From Rhynochetos jubatus (Eukaryota > Chordata > Aves > Eurypygiformes > Rhynochetidae), in contig CM050664.1 of the NCBI GenBank assembly GCA_027574665.1, forward strand, positions 16,518,774 through 16,582,773: DNA of 64,000 bases. The letters are read 5' to 3'. Below are positions 36,868-46,542 of this stretch, piece by piece. The first letter of the stretch is position 1; each line of letters opens with the position of its first letter. The notes below the pieces were generated by a model. That model was not told the origin of the DNA. It saw only the letters and a program-made list of their open reading frames with translations, and made no database searches. Both the position numbers and the translations under genes were made by a program.

Positions 36868-37790
36868 GCGGCTCGGGGAGGGCAGCCTGGCCCTGTGGGT
36901 GTGGGGGGCTGGGGTCCCACAGGCAGCGAGAGCATCCCTGGGGGGGGGACACATGGGGTGGCTTGCCGGCAGGGATGGTGCCTGGAGGGACCGTGGTGCT
37001 TCGGTCCGTGCTGCATAGCTGGGCTCTGGCAGCATCCGTCACCGGGCTGGGGCGTCCCTGGAAAATCCTGCTGGGAGGGAAGGGATTTTCCCAGGGCACA
37101 CTCGCCCATGGTCCCTGGGACCTGCCTGGTTGATGGGTGCAGTGGCGTGGGGCAATGGGTTGGGGGCTCCCTGGGGAGCTGGGGTGCTGCATGCTCAGGG
37201 GATGCTGCGGGCTCGGGGATGCTCTGGGGCACGGTGGGTCCTGCACGATGGGGCAGCTGCCCCTCCCCCCGGGAGAGTTTGGTGTAGGTGGCCATGGTGG
37301 CAGAGCCGGGGACATGGTGGGCACGGTGGGGTGTGGAAGGGCCAGGAGGTATATTTGGAATGTTGGGTGTGGAAGGGGGAGCAGGACAGCGGAGAGCCTT
37401 GCCCTGGCCCTGCCCGCAATGCAAGGCATGGGCAGGAGCTGTGGGATGGATGCTGAGGAAGAGGAGCAAGGCTGAAGGGAGCGAGGGGTGTGGCGAGGCA
37501 GGAGGAAGGCTGGCGCAGGGAGCAGAAGGGTCCCGGCATGGCTGGGGCAGGACCAAAGCGCCGGTGTAGGAAGGTGCCACGGAAGCAGGGAGATGTTGGG
37601 CCATGTAACCCATCACCGCTGTGCCAGGTCGCTGGCGGTGGGACACGCTGTGCCAGCCCGGGTGGGGGGTTTCACTGTGGGGGTGGGGGCATCGTATGTG
37701 CACTACAGTTATAACGATACCAAATTTGTGATTTTCCTTTGTTTTTTATAAACTAAGCTGTATTTGTAGCGTGTGTGTCTCCTTTTTCTC
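36868..37790 (+). other. METRN: METRN 3' flank, probable 3' UTR
   Basis: No coding frame follows the METRN stop. The only plausible poly(A) hexamer is a non-canonical TATAAA near 37747, in an AT-rich patch, followed by a TGT-rich sequence. The UTR end is therefore approximate. Confidence 0.4.
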
Positions 37791-38469
37791 AAAAGATGTT
37801 CACCAGCGGGTGCCACGGGTGAGTGCCAGTGCCGGTGTGTGCCACGGCGTGAAGCTCTGCCTGCCCCTGCACCAGCACCAACAGGGGGCTGGACAAACCC
37901 CTGCTATTTATGTATCTGTGTAGAGAGAGCTCTATTGGTATTCCCAAGCGCTGTATCCCTGGTGTTCCCCAAGGTGGGTCACGCTAGCATTCCTCTCGCC
38001 AGGTATCGCCGAGTGAGCGGGGCTGGGGTCGGGGGCAGGTGGCCTCGTGCTGGGTGGGTGACCCCAACAGCAGAGCCGCTGTCAGGGCTGATTCTCGTCA
38101 GAGTCGCTGGCCACAAGGCCTTATTGTGCTGGGCTGTGCCGTGCCGGCTTCCCAGCCCTGCCCGCTCCCGCCTTGCCGCTGCTCCCCACCACAGGGCCTC
38201 CCGCTCCTCTGGGCTGCTCAGGCATCCCCGGACAGTGGCAGAGGGATGGGACCCTAACCAGGAATGGGTTATGGGACCACCAGTCAGGGATGGGACATGG
38301 GACCCCCACCCAGGGCTGGGCACAGGACCCCCACCCAGGAACCTTTCTTCCTCATCAATGATGCCCATGGAAGCTCAGTGCTGGAAAAGCTCAGCCCCCT
38401 GAGCCCCTGTGAGCCCCCCAAGCCCCCTGAGCTGGGGTCACGACACACATCAGCTTGTGCTTTAGCACC
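37791..38469. other. Intergenic interval
   Basis: No gene, RNA or repeat recognised. A short repeat of GGGATGGGACATGGGACC type occurs around 38245-38340. Confidence 0.45.
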
Positions 38470-38760
38470 TTATCAATATTATTTCAGTAACACCTTTTCA
38501 AATGCCGCTCGCCAGGCTGAAGCAGTGGGTATTTGGTGCTCCCAACGACCATAATGTGCTTTTCCCTGCCAAGAAACCATTTCCAGAGAGTGCTGCGGGC
38601 TTTGGAGTTTAATTCAATATATATATGTGTGTGTATAAAATGATCTGGCTGTGATAAGATCCTGCCTGCAAGCTCCTGGCTGCGAGCCTGCCCGGGTTCA
38701 ACACACAACACATTTTCCATTAAGAAGACTCCGATGCTTATTTTGTGCTTCACTGCCAAA
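38470..38760. promoter_or_regulatory. Candidate conserved non-coding element
   Basis: A long AT-richer stretch with no repeat structure apart from a short ATATATATGTGTGTGT run. It includes TTATCAATATTATTTCAG and CATTTTCCATTAAGAAGACT. Contrast with the GC-rich flanks suggests constraint. This is inference from composition only. Confidence 0.3.
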
Positions 38761-41700
38761 GGGCTGGTGCTCGTTTTGGGGCCGGGCTGGGACCGAGGGC
38801 AGGATCCAGCCCTGGGGGAGACCAATGCTCCACGCCAGGCTCTCAGGGATGCCAGCATTCCCCCGGATTTTGGCGGTGGGCGGGAGCCGAGCGAGGCAGA
38901 GGGAAGGGGGAAGGAGTGGGAAACCCAGCGGAGGAGGAAAAATGAGGCTGGAAAAGCAATAAATGAGGTGCAAAGGGAATAGTGCTGCCCACGGCATCCT
39001 CTGTACACCCCGGGGACAGAGCACGGCTGCTCCGTCCAGCACATTCCTCTCGGCTAAATTACAGCATTTCGTGTGCCGAGCATCCGGCGGGTTTCTGTCC
39101 AGCAGCAGAATCTCTTGTTTTGCTTCAAACCTGTTTATTTGGCCAAACCAGCTCATTCTGCTGTGGCGGAAAGGGCTGTTACTCTGCTCGTTCTGTGCTG
39201 CAGTGGTTTTCGAGGTGTTTTTGGTGCCCTCTGCCCTGTGGCAGGTTGGGTTGGCCGCCCTCGCTTCCCGCGGCTGCCGGCTCCTGCAGCGGCCAGGATG
39301 TGGTCAGGGCACAAACGCGTTCCACAGGGGGACCCGGCAGCTGGTGCCTCAGTTTCCCCACCACGAGATGGGTATAACAGCCCTTCCCCACTGCTCAGGG
39401 CTGCCGTGGCACCAGGCAGCATCCCCATCTCCCCGAGACTGGTCATCTGAGCGTCTCCCCGAAAGTAGATTCCAGCCAAGGCCAAGCCAAATTCCCACCT
39501 GGCCCCTCCTGCCTCTTGGCACAGAGAGTAAAAACACAATGAGATGAAGCCCATGTTTCCTCCGCAGGATGGAAACCACAGCAGGAGGCAGCATGGCGGG
39601 GCCGGGGGCTGCTTTGGGTAGAGCAAATAGGAGCTGGGGGGCTCTGCAGGGGCAGCCGGAGCCAGGCTGGGTTTGGAGAGGGGTGCAGCACTTCCTGGGC
39701 ACTGCGATGCTCACCTGGCATGGCTGTCTGCAGCATCCCAGGGATGGCCCAGCCGGACCCACTCCAAAAGCTCCCCACCCATCCACCCGCCCCCCACGAG
39801 GGTGGGTTTGGGGACACCATGGAGACCAGCGCCCCAAAAACAGCTCCCTCGATGGAAATGTGCCCAAGCAGGTGCCAGGGGCTCCTCATCCCATGGGATC
39901 AGCCCCACTGTGGACCCAGGCATTGGGGCGAGGGGGGACACGCACATCCCAGCCCAGGGAACCCCCCAGCGACTGTGGAGCCCTTTGGTCATGCCGCCAA
40001 TCGGCATCCACACCAGGACAGCAACAGGCAGAGCCGTGGTGCTGGCAGGGTGTCTCCTGGTCCCTGTCCCCATCCCTGTCACACAAAGGGAGCTGCTGTT
40101 TCCCGCCATTCCCTCCCAGCCCTTCTCCCCCCTTCACCCTCCTCCTTCCCAGCCGCCGGATAAAAGCCCAAACATGTGAATCACGGGGCACAAAGGGGAG
40201 GCACAAAAGCAGCCAGCCCCGTGCAGTCCTCCCCGCGGCCCCTGGCCCCGAGCAGGACCTGCAGGCCTTGTGGCAGCCCTGGGGATGTCTGGGCAGCCTG
40301 CCTGCCCTGTCCGCAGCACCCCAGGACCCAGGAGCTGTCGTGGGGCAGGGGGATGCCCCTGCAACCAGGAGGTCCCCAGTAGGGTCAGGATGATGTCCCT
40401 GGGGTTCAGAGAAGCCCCATAGGGTTGGATGATGCTCCAGGGCCAGGGGATGCCAGGCAGCAGGTAGGATGGGGAAGTGTGGGCGCCTGTGGGAAAAGTG
40501 GTGGTGGGGCCAGGGGGCAAAACCCAAGCCCGGGGCAGGATGGAGTGAGCTTTGTTCCATGGCCCTCAGCAAGAGGAGAAGCGAGAGCCTGGTGACCCCA
40601 AGGACACTGACACCTCCCCAACCCTGCTAAACCACCAGCAGCCGCACCCAAAAGCCTTGGGGTAAGGGGGCTGCTCCAAGCCCCCCTCTTTGGCTGGACC
40701 AAGGTTGATCCAGCTTCACCTCTGTGCTGGCCAGGGATGCTCAGGGCTGGGCAGGATTCTGGCCTGCAGTGGGGGCCCCTGCGGCCCCCTCACCTCCGCT
40801 CTCCCCGGTCCAACGCGGCTGGGCTGCCGACAGCTGGTGGGAAGGAGCTTTCCCAGGACATAGTGAGAAATTCCTGGCGGTCAGAGCTGCTTTACAGCCG
40901 CCACGGCCCCGGCGGGGGGAAGCTGCCCTGGAAAGAGGCAGATTAAAAGCTCTTTGGCTCCAGAGGCACATCCCAACTGGTTCCCTCGCATGGCCACCTG
41001 TTCGGGCTGGCACCCTAGGATGCTGCTGGACACCCCAGGGCTGGGGCAGAAGGGGCTGCTGCCGCCCACTCTGGCCACATCCTGGGAACCCAACAAGGAG
41101 AGCTCAACCCTGCCTGGGAATTGCTTCGTTAATTAATTTGCTTTGCAGCATCACAGGGGGCCTTGCAACCAGCTCTTCCCTAGGGAACATCCTCCTCCTC
41201 TGCAACAGCAGCCCCCACACCCCCCTCTTCCCCCGGCTCCTATTTCCCCTGATTTTCTGCTCCCTCTCAGCCTGAACTGGTTCCATCTGCCTCCAAGCAC
41301 CGGAAAATCAGAGCAATCCCCGCGGCCCCCGATTTGGCCGCAGCCGTGCTGGGCCCTTTGGCGGGGAGGGGAAACAGCCCTGGGCGGTATTTCTGGACTA
41401 TAAGCGCCCTGAGCTGTATGCCTTGGTTTGAGGTTAGAGCACATGTGTGCACACGCGTGTGCATGCGTGTGGGTGCACGTGCAACCCCATTCCAAGGGCA
41501 GAATATTTGGTTCCCACAAATCAGGGCAAGATCGGAGCAGAAACACACGCTGGCAACTCCTCTGGTGCCCGCTGCCCGCGTTGGCTCATCAGCAAAGGGG
41601 GTCTCCGGCTGTGCCATCCCTGGGGAGGTGGGAAGCCCGCTCCTCTGCACCCCGAAGCTGTTGCCAGGCTGGGGCCACCCACTGGCCGTCATGCGTGTGC

Positions 41701-42119
41701 GACGTGCCCTGGGAGCCCTGGGTGTGCCAGGAGGCCGGTCGCCCCATGGAGAGGGCGTTGGGTGCTGCTGGCCACTGCACAGACCCCCAGGGACGTCCCT
41801 GAGCTCTGCAGGGACACCCCAATGCAGGGCTGGATGGGGCCAGGGGGAGCAGGGGAGGAAGGCGATGGTCATGAAACTCCAGACGAGATGATGATGTGGC
41901 AGCAAGCGCCAGCGCGGGCAGGGAAGCTGCCTGCCCTTTGTGCACCCGCTCCCCTAATTGAGCTGTTATTGTTGCCGGGTTTGGCTGGGGAGGGAAGGTT
42001 TATTAATTGCGGGTGGGCAGGGGCCTGGTTGGCCCCCCTCCCCACTTCCCACACACTGGAATTTTCCCACAGTCGCTGCTCCCTCGCAGCAGGAAACCCA
42101 CTGCCTGCAGCTTTGGCCT
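38761..42119. other. Intergenic interval METRN-ANTKMT, no gene found
   Basis: No spliced gene is supported. AT-richer islands at about 39055-39180, 41110-41155 (GTTAATTAATTTGC) and 41950-42015 (CTAATTGAGCTGTTATTG, TTTATTAATTGC) hold homeodomain-type cores and could be enhancers. Long ORFs here are chance open frames in GC-rich DNA. Confidence 0.4.
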
Positions 42120-43060
42120 GTACCACCGCAAACAACTGTGCACGGCTGCACACCCGCGTGAACAACTGTGCACAGCCATGCACGACCGCGCTCAGCTGTG
42201 CACGGCCACACACAACCAGCTACAGCTGCACAAAACAGTCCACAACTATCTGCAGCCGTGCACAACTTGTGCAGCACAGTGTACAACCATACACGGCCAC
42301 ACACAACCATGCACAGCTGGACACAGCTGTTCACAGCTGCACACAACCATGCACAACCGTGCACAGCTGTGCACAACCACACAGGACCATGTACAACGGC
42401 ACACAACTGTGCAAAAGCATGAACAGCCCTGTGCAATCACACACACAACCGTGCACAACCGCACCCAGTGATGCACAGCCCTGCGCAACTTCACACAGCT
42501 GTTCACAACTTCACACAACCGTGCTAATCTGTGCACAACCGTGTACAGCCACATACAGCTGTGCACAATCATGTGTATCTTTGCACAGCCACATACAGTC
42601 ATGCACTACCATGTATACCCATGTACAGCCACACACTCCCGTGCATGACCATGCACAGCCATGCACAGCCACGCACAGCCACGCACAACCGTGCAGGGCC
42701 ATGTACATCTGAGCACAGCCACACACAACCGTGTACAGCTACATACAGCCGTGCACAACCATGTGTATCTGTGCACAGGCACACACAACCGTGCACGACT
42801 GCACGGGACTGTGCACAGCTGTGCACAGCCACCTACAGCCGTGCTGAGCCATGTACATCCGAGCACAACCACACACACCCGTGCACGACGGCACAGTCGT
42901 GCACAGCAACACAGAATAGTGCAGAGCCATGTACATCCGAGTACAGCCACACGCAACCGTGTACAGCCACCTACAGCCGTGCACAGCCACACACACCCGT
43001 GCACGACTGCACAGCCGCGCAGAGCCGTGCCCAGCCGCACGGACCGCGCAGAGCCGTGCT
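42120..43060. repeat. CACAACCGTGCACAGC-type minisatellite abutting ANTKMT
   Basis: About 60 imperfect copies of a 15 bp unit (for example CACAACCGTGCACAG and CACAGCCACATACAG), often alternating in 30 bp pairs. Because the unit is a multiple of three and rarely makes stops, most frames on both strands stay open for hundreds of bases. The units are rich in GTGCAC palindromes, CAGCTG E-boxes and alternating purine-pyrimidine steps. The array stops about 110 bp before the ANTKMT ATG. Confidence 0.95.
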
Positions 43061-43172
43061 CCGCCCCGGGGAGGGGGTCAGCTCTCCCGCCCCCGCGGCC
43101 GGCAGCCCGGAGCCGCTTCGCGGGCGGCGGCTGGCGGAAGGCGAGCGGCGGGGCCAGCCCCTTCCGGCTGCC
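43061..43172 (+). promoter_or_regulatory. ANTKMT proximal promoter and 5' UTR
   Basis: A short CpG-rich stretch (GCCCCGGGGAGGGGG, GCCCCCGCGGCCGG) between the minisatellite and the start codon. It has no TATA or CCAAT box. Any further promoter elements would have to lie within the repeat array. Confidence 0.5.
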
Positions 43173-45535
43173 ATGGAGCCGGGCGAGCCGGGCGAGCCGG
43201 GGGAGGTGGTGTGGGGGCAGCGAGAGGGGGGGGCGCTGGGCGGGCGGGGGCTGCTGGAGCTGGCGGTGGCCAGCGGGGTGGCCGCTTGGGCCACCTGGGC
43301 CGTTCTGCTGATGCCCGGCTTCCGACGGGTCCCCCTGCGGCTCCAGGTACCCCTCACCCCCTTCTCACCCCCGGCCAGCAAGGCGCTCCCTCTCCCCTGC
43401 CCCTGACCGCCTCCTCTCCCCCCAGGTGCCCTTCCAGCCCTCCGGCCCCCAGCAAGTAGCGAACGCCCTGGCACTGCTGCAGGGGCGCACGGGGAAGACG
43501 GTGGACCTGGGATCAGGCGATGGACGGCTTGTAAGGGCGGGCAGTGGGGATGCTGGAGGGGTTTGGGGGTGCCCTGCGGTGGGTGAAAGGCAAGGAGGGG
43601 GTTGTGCTCAGCAGGAGAGGGGCTGGGAGCATCCCCATCCCCAGCTGCTGTTCTGATCCTGGCTGTGGTTCTAGGTGGCCCTAGGTGGTCCTGAGACAGC
43701 CCTAGGTCATCCTGGATAGCCCTAGCTGGTCTTAGACGGTCCTAGTCAGCCCTAGAAGACATCACGTGCATCAAGCAGGGTCCTAGACAGCCCTAGATGT
43801 TCTAGGTAGCCCTAGGTGGTCCTAGATAACCCTGTATGGTTCTAGGCAGCCCTAGGTGGTCCTGGAAGACATCAGCTGCAGTGAGCAGGGTAGGACTGAC
43901 CATGCTAGACAGAAAGACCTAGACAAGCCTTTGCACCTGGAAGGTGCTGAAGACTGAGGTCACCCTGCCCCTGAGCCAGTAGGAAGGGGGGAGTGGAACT
44001 GGGTAACAGTCCCTGCCCCCCAAATTGTGCCCCCAGACTCAACACCCACGTTAATTTTTGTTGCAACTCTCTCTCTCTCTCTCCAGGTGGTCGAGGCCTA
44101 TAAGCAAGGCCTCAGACCGGCCGTTGGCTATGAGCTCAACCCCTGGCTGCTGTGGCTCTCCAACTACCGGGCCTGGATGGCTGGGTACCGCGGGAAGGTT
44201 TCCTTCCTGAAGAAAGATCTGTGGAAGGTAACGGCATGCCGAGGGTCCGGCTGTGCTCAGCACTGGCCATAGCTAGGGCAGGGTCAGGGCTTGTGTCTCC
44301 AGACAGGTTTTGCTGACGGTTGCTTCCTCCTTCCCTGAGCCCTGCTGCTCCCAAGAGGTGGGAAAACCATCCTCTCTTCCAGGGAAACGCCAGCCTTTGG
44401 CAGGCAGCAGCGGTCCTTCTCAGGGCAGCTTTGGGAAGAGGTCTGAGGTGCTGCTGAGGTGTGGTGGCCTTCACAGACATGCAGCAAATCCGGCAGGGAA
44501 CGGGGATCTGGGGCGATGCTGGAGGCAGGTGTTGCAAGAGGTACCGCTTTCACACCAACACATCCCCATCCCACACATTGTGGGGTATCTTTGCTTCCTC
44601 CGAGGTTCAGAAGATTGCCCGCAAAGCATTCGGCTTCTGGAATGGTTCCCCTCACTGTTCTCCCTCTCCCCGCTGCTTCTTTTATTCCCCTTTTCCTTCT
44701 TTTTTAAGGTGAATCTTTCTGATTGCTACAATGTGATCGTGTTCCTGGCCCCCAGCGTGGTAAGTTGGTCTCTGGCACCCTGACTTGCTCTGAGCGAGCT
44801 CAAGGGAGGGTTTGCTTAGAAAAGAGAGAGAATCTGGGATGGTGGCAAAGATAGTAAGAGATCAGAGGTAAAGAAAATTCCGAAGTTGCTCGTGCTGGAA
44901 TAAAAAAACAAATGGGAGCATGTTTTCCAGCATGAGCCTTGTCTGGGACCCTCTTCCCGAGGGAGTGCTGCTCTGGGAACACCAGCCCCGTGTCCCCCGT
45001 GGTGCCGGCTACCCGGCACTCTTCCCAGACACTATGAGTGCCTGGTACAGCCCACGCTCTGCTCTCCATGAGGCAGAGCAGGGAGTCTTGTGGAGTGCTG
45101 AGCCCTGCAGCGGTGGTGGGTATCGCTGCGAGCGAGCGGTTCGGTGCTCAGCACCCCTCCAGTTTGGCCCCAGTCCCAACCATACGCAGGGCTAGTGCCA
45201 GCCCTGCATTTTGGAAGGGTCGTTGGTTAATGGTGCCTGCTTGGGACCCAGCAGCCGTGCCAAGAAGCTGCCCTGTGTCCCTGGTGGCACTGTCACTGTG
45301 TGACTTCCCTGTGGCCGCCTGGCCCTGGCTGTCTCTCTCTCCCCAGAAACCTCCCCTAGCCGCCAAGCTCCTTGCAGAACTTCCTGACGAAGCCCGGGTG
45401 GTGGCTGGACGCTTCCCCTTCCCCTCCTGGCCCCCCAGCAGCACCCTTGGGCAGGGGATGGAGCAAGTCTGGGCCTATGACATGAAGGAGGTGCGGCGAG
45501 CAGCGCAGAGCAGCACAGAGGGAAGCCCGGTCTAA
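43173..45535 (+). CDS. ANTKMT: ANTKMT (FAM173A), mitochondrial ADP/ATP-carrier lysine methyltransferase, complete coding sequence in five exons
   Basis: Coding exons are 43173-43346, 43426-43530, 44087-44227, 44709-44759 and 45347-45535. Every intron is phase 0 with GT-AG ends. The total is 660 bp, or 219 aa (human 235). A hydrophobic segment at about residues 29-48 ([20 protein letters not shown]) should anchor it in the inner mitochondrial membrane. It is followed by [12 protein letters not shown]. The seven-beta-strand methyltransferase core shows motif I ([10 protein letters not shown]), then [33 protein letters not shown] and VFLAPSV. The C-terminus contains [13 protein letters not shown] and VWAYDMKEV. 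The human enzyme trimethylates a lysine of the ADP/ATP translocases (ANT). The N-terminal [11 protein letters not shown] is specific to this sequence. Its 3' end converges with CCDC78. Confidence 0.95.
43670..43880. repeat. CCCTAGGTGGTCCTAG-type minisatellite in ANTKMT intron 2
   Basis: About fourteen imperfect units of 12-16 bp built on CCTAG cores (CCCTAGGTGGTCCTAGACAG). A 50-60 bp block ending in AAGACATCA(G/C) appears twice, near 43750 and 43865. Confidence 0.85.
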
Positions 45536-45793
45536 CGGCAGCTGGTTAAGCCTGGCCTTCAGGGTCAACAGCGGTTGGGGTCAGAGCCTCTCCAGCCCTT
45601 GGGCTCAGCTCAGGACAGCAGCGAGAAGGATGCTTGGCCAAGCTTCTTCCTGGGGACTTCCAGGGTGGAAGTCCCTCCAAAGAGTGGGCAGTTTGGGTGA
45701 AGCAAGGGAGGGGAAAATGAGACCTAGAAATCCTGCAGTTATCACAGGATTTAAGGGCTAAATCTCCAGTGCCTCTTTCTGTGCATTTGCTAC

Positions 45794-45799
45794 TTTATT
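45794..45799 (-). terminator. Candidate CCDC78 poly(A) signal (AATAAA on minus strand)
   Basis: The minus strand reads AATAAA here, 744 bp past the CCDC78 stop. No canonical signal was noticed nearer the stop. If used, the CCDC78 and ANTKMT 3' ends would overlap. Confidence 0.4.
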
Positions 45800-45816
45800 T
45801 CTAGTTCATTTTTCAA

Positions 45817-45822
45817 AATAAA
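45817..45822 (+). terminator. ANTKMT poly(A) signal (AATAAA)
   Basis: A canonical AATAAA lies 282 bp after the ANTKMT stop and is followed by a T-rich downstream element (TTTTTCCCTCCAGACTTTTG). Confidence 0.8.
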
Positions 45823-46542
45823 CATTTGAACAGTTTTTCCCTCCAGACTTTTGTTTTGCCTTTGAGCCACAGGGTGCTCCTGCAGCCAGAGCAGCCTCAG
45901 GCTTTGCTCTGCCATCCTTTGAAGGAGCTCAGGAGGGAGTTTGTCCAGTTCACCACCCGCTGAAGGATCAGTTTGGCCCTGCTCACCTTATGTAACGTTC
46001 CCTTTTCCACTCAAACATGGAGGAAAAAAAGGTTTTCCCCATCATAAAAGAGCAGCTCGTCCCCTTTGTCTGACCTCTTGGACCACAGTCCAGCTCGAAC
46101 CAGCTCTGGCCTTATCTCTTAGAAGCTAAGGGAGCAAAGGCAGGAGCAGAGTTACTCCTTGGACTCCTGTCTTGTTCTGACCCAGCAGAAATGTTGGGGC
46201 AGCATCCTAGGAGGCAGGGGCAGGAACCTCTCTCCCTGCAGCCCCACAGTAAAGAGCTGCCTGGGAACCTGACCCCATGTCCTGAGGCGTGATGTGCTCA
46301 GGGAACAGCAGGACTCTCTACAGCTGAGGGATCAGAGGACAGGCGAGATGCAGTTGTCTCATCCCATTTTAGTACTGTTAATTTGAGACTCAGAACACCC
46401 ACGTGGCTTCCCTTGCTGCGCCTCCCAGCTCTCAGCCAGGGAAGGATACTTGCCCCAGCCAGCCCACACAACAGAAAGCTCCCTCCTTTTAAATCCTGCT
46501 CTTTCTTACGCTTATGCCACTTCTCAGAGCTGTGGTGGAGAG
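45823..46542 (-). other. Interval between convergent genes, probable CCDC78 3' UTR
   Basis: No coding exon is seen. It is assigned as possible CCDC78 3' UTR because the stop codon is at 46543 and the first minus-strand AATAAA is at 45794. Confidence 0.35.

Noticed and set aside
36184-37035. Minus-strand open frame across METRN intron 3 and last exon
   Set aside because: It is the antisense of a purine minisatellite plus METRN coding sequence, giving a repetitive Ile/Pro/Ser peptide with no protein-like features.
41447-42712. 421-codon open frame, the longest in the window
   Set aside because: Its second half is the 15 bp minisatellite, which is open in most frames on both strands. The first half has no family resemblance and no splice context.
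42120-43060. Repeat array considered as a CRISPR-like structure
   Set aside because: Units are contiguous tandem copies without unique spacers, in a vertebrate genome. It is a minisatellite.
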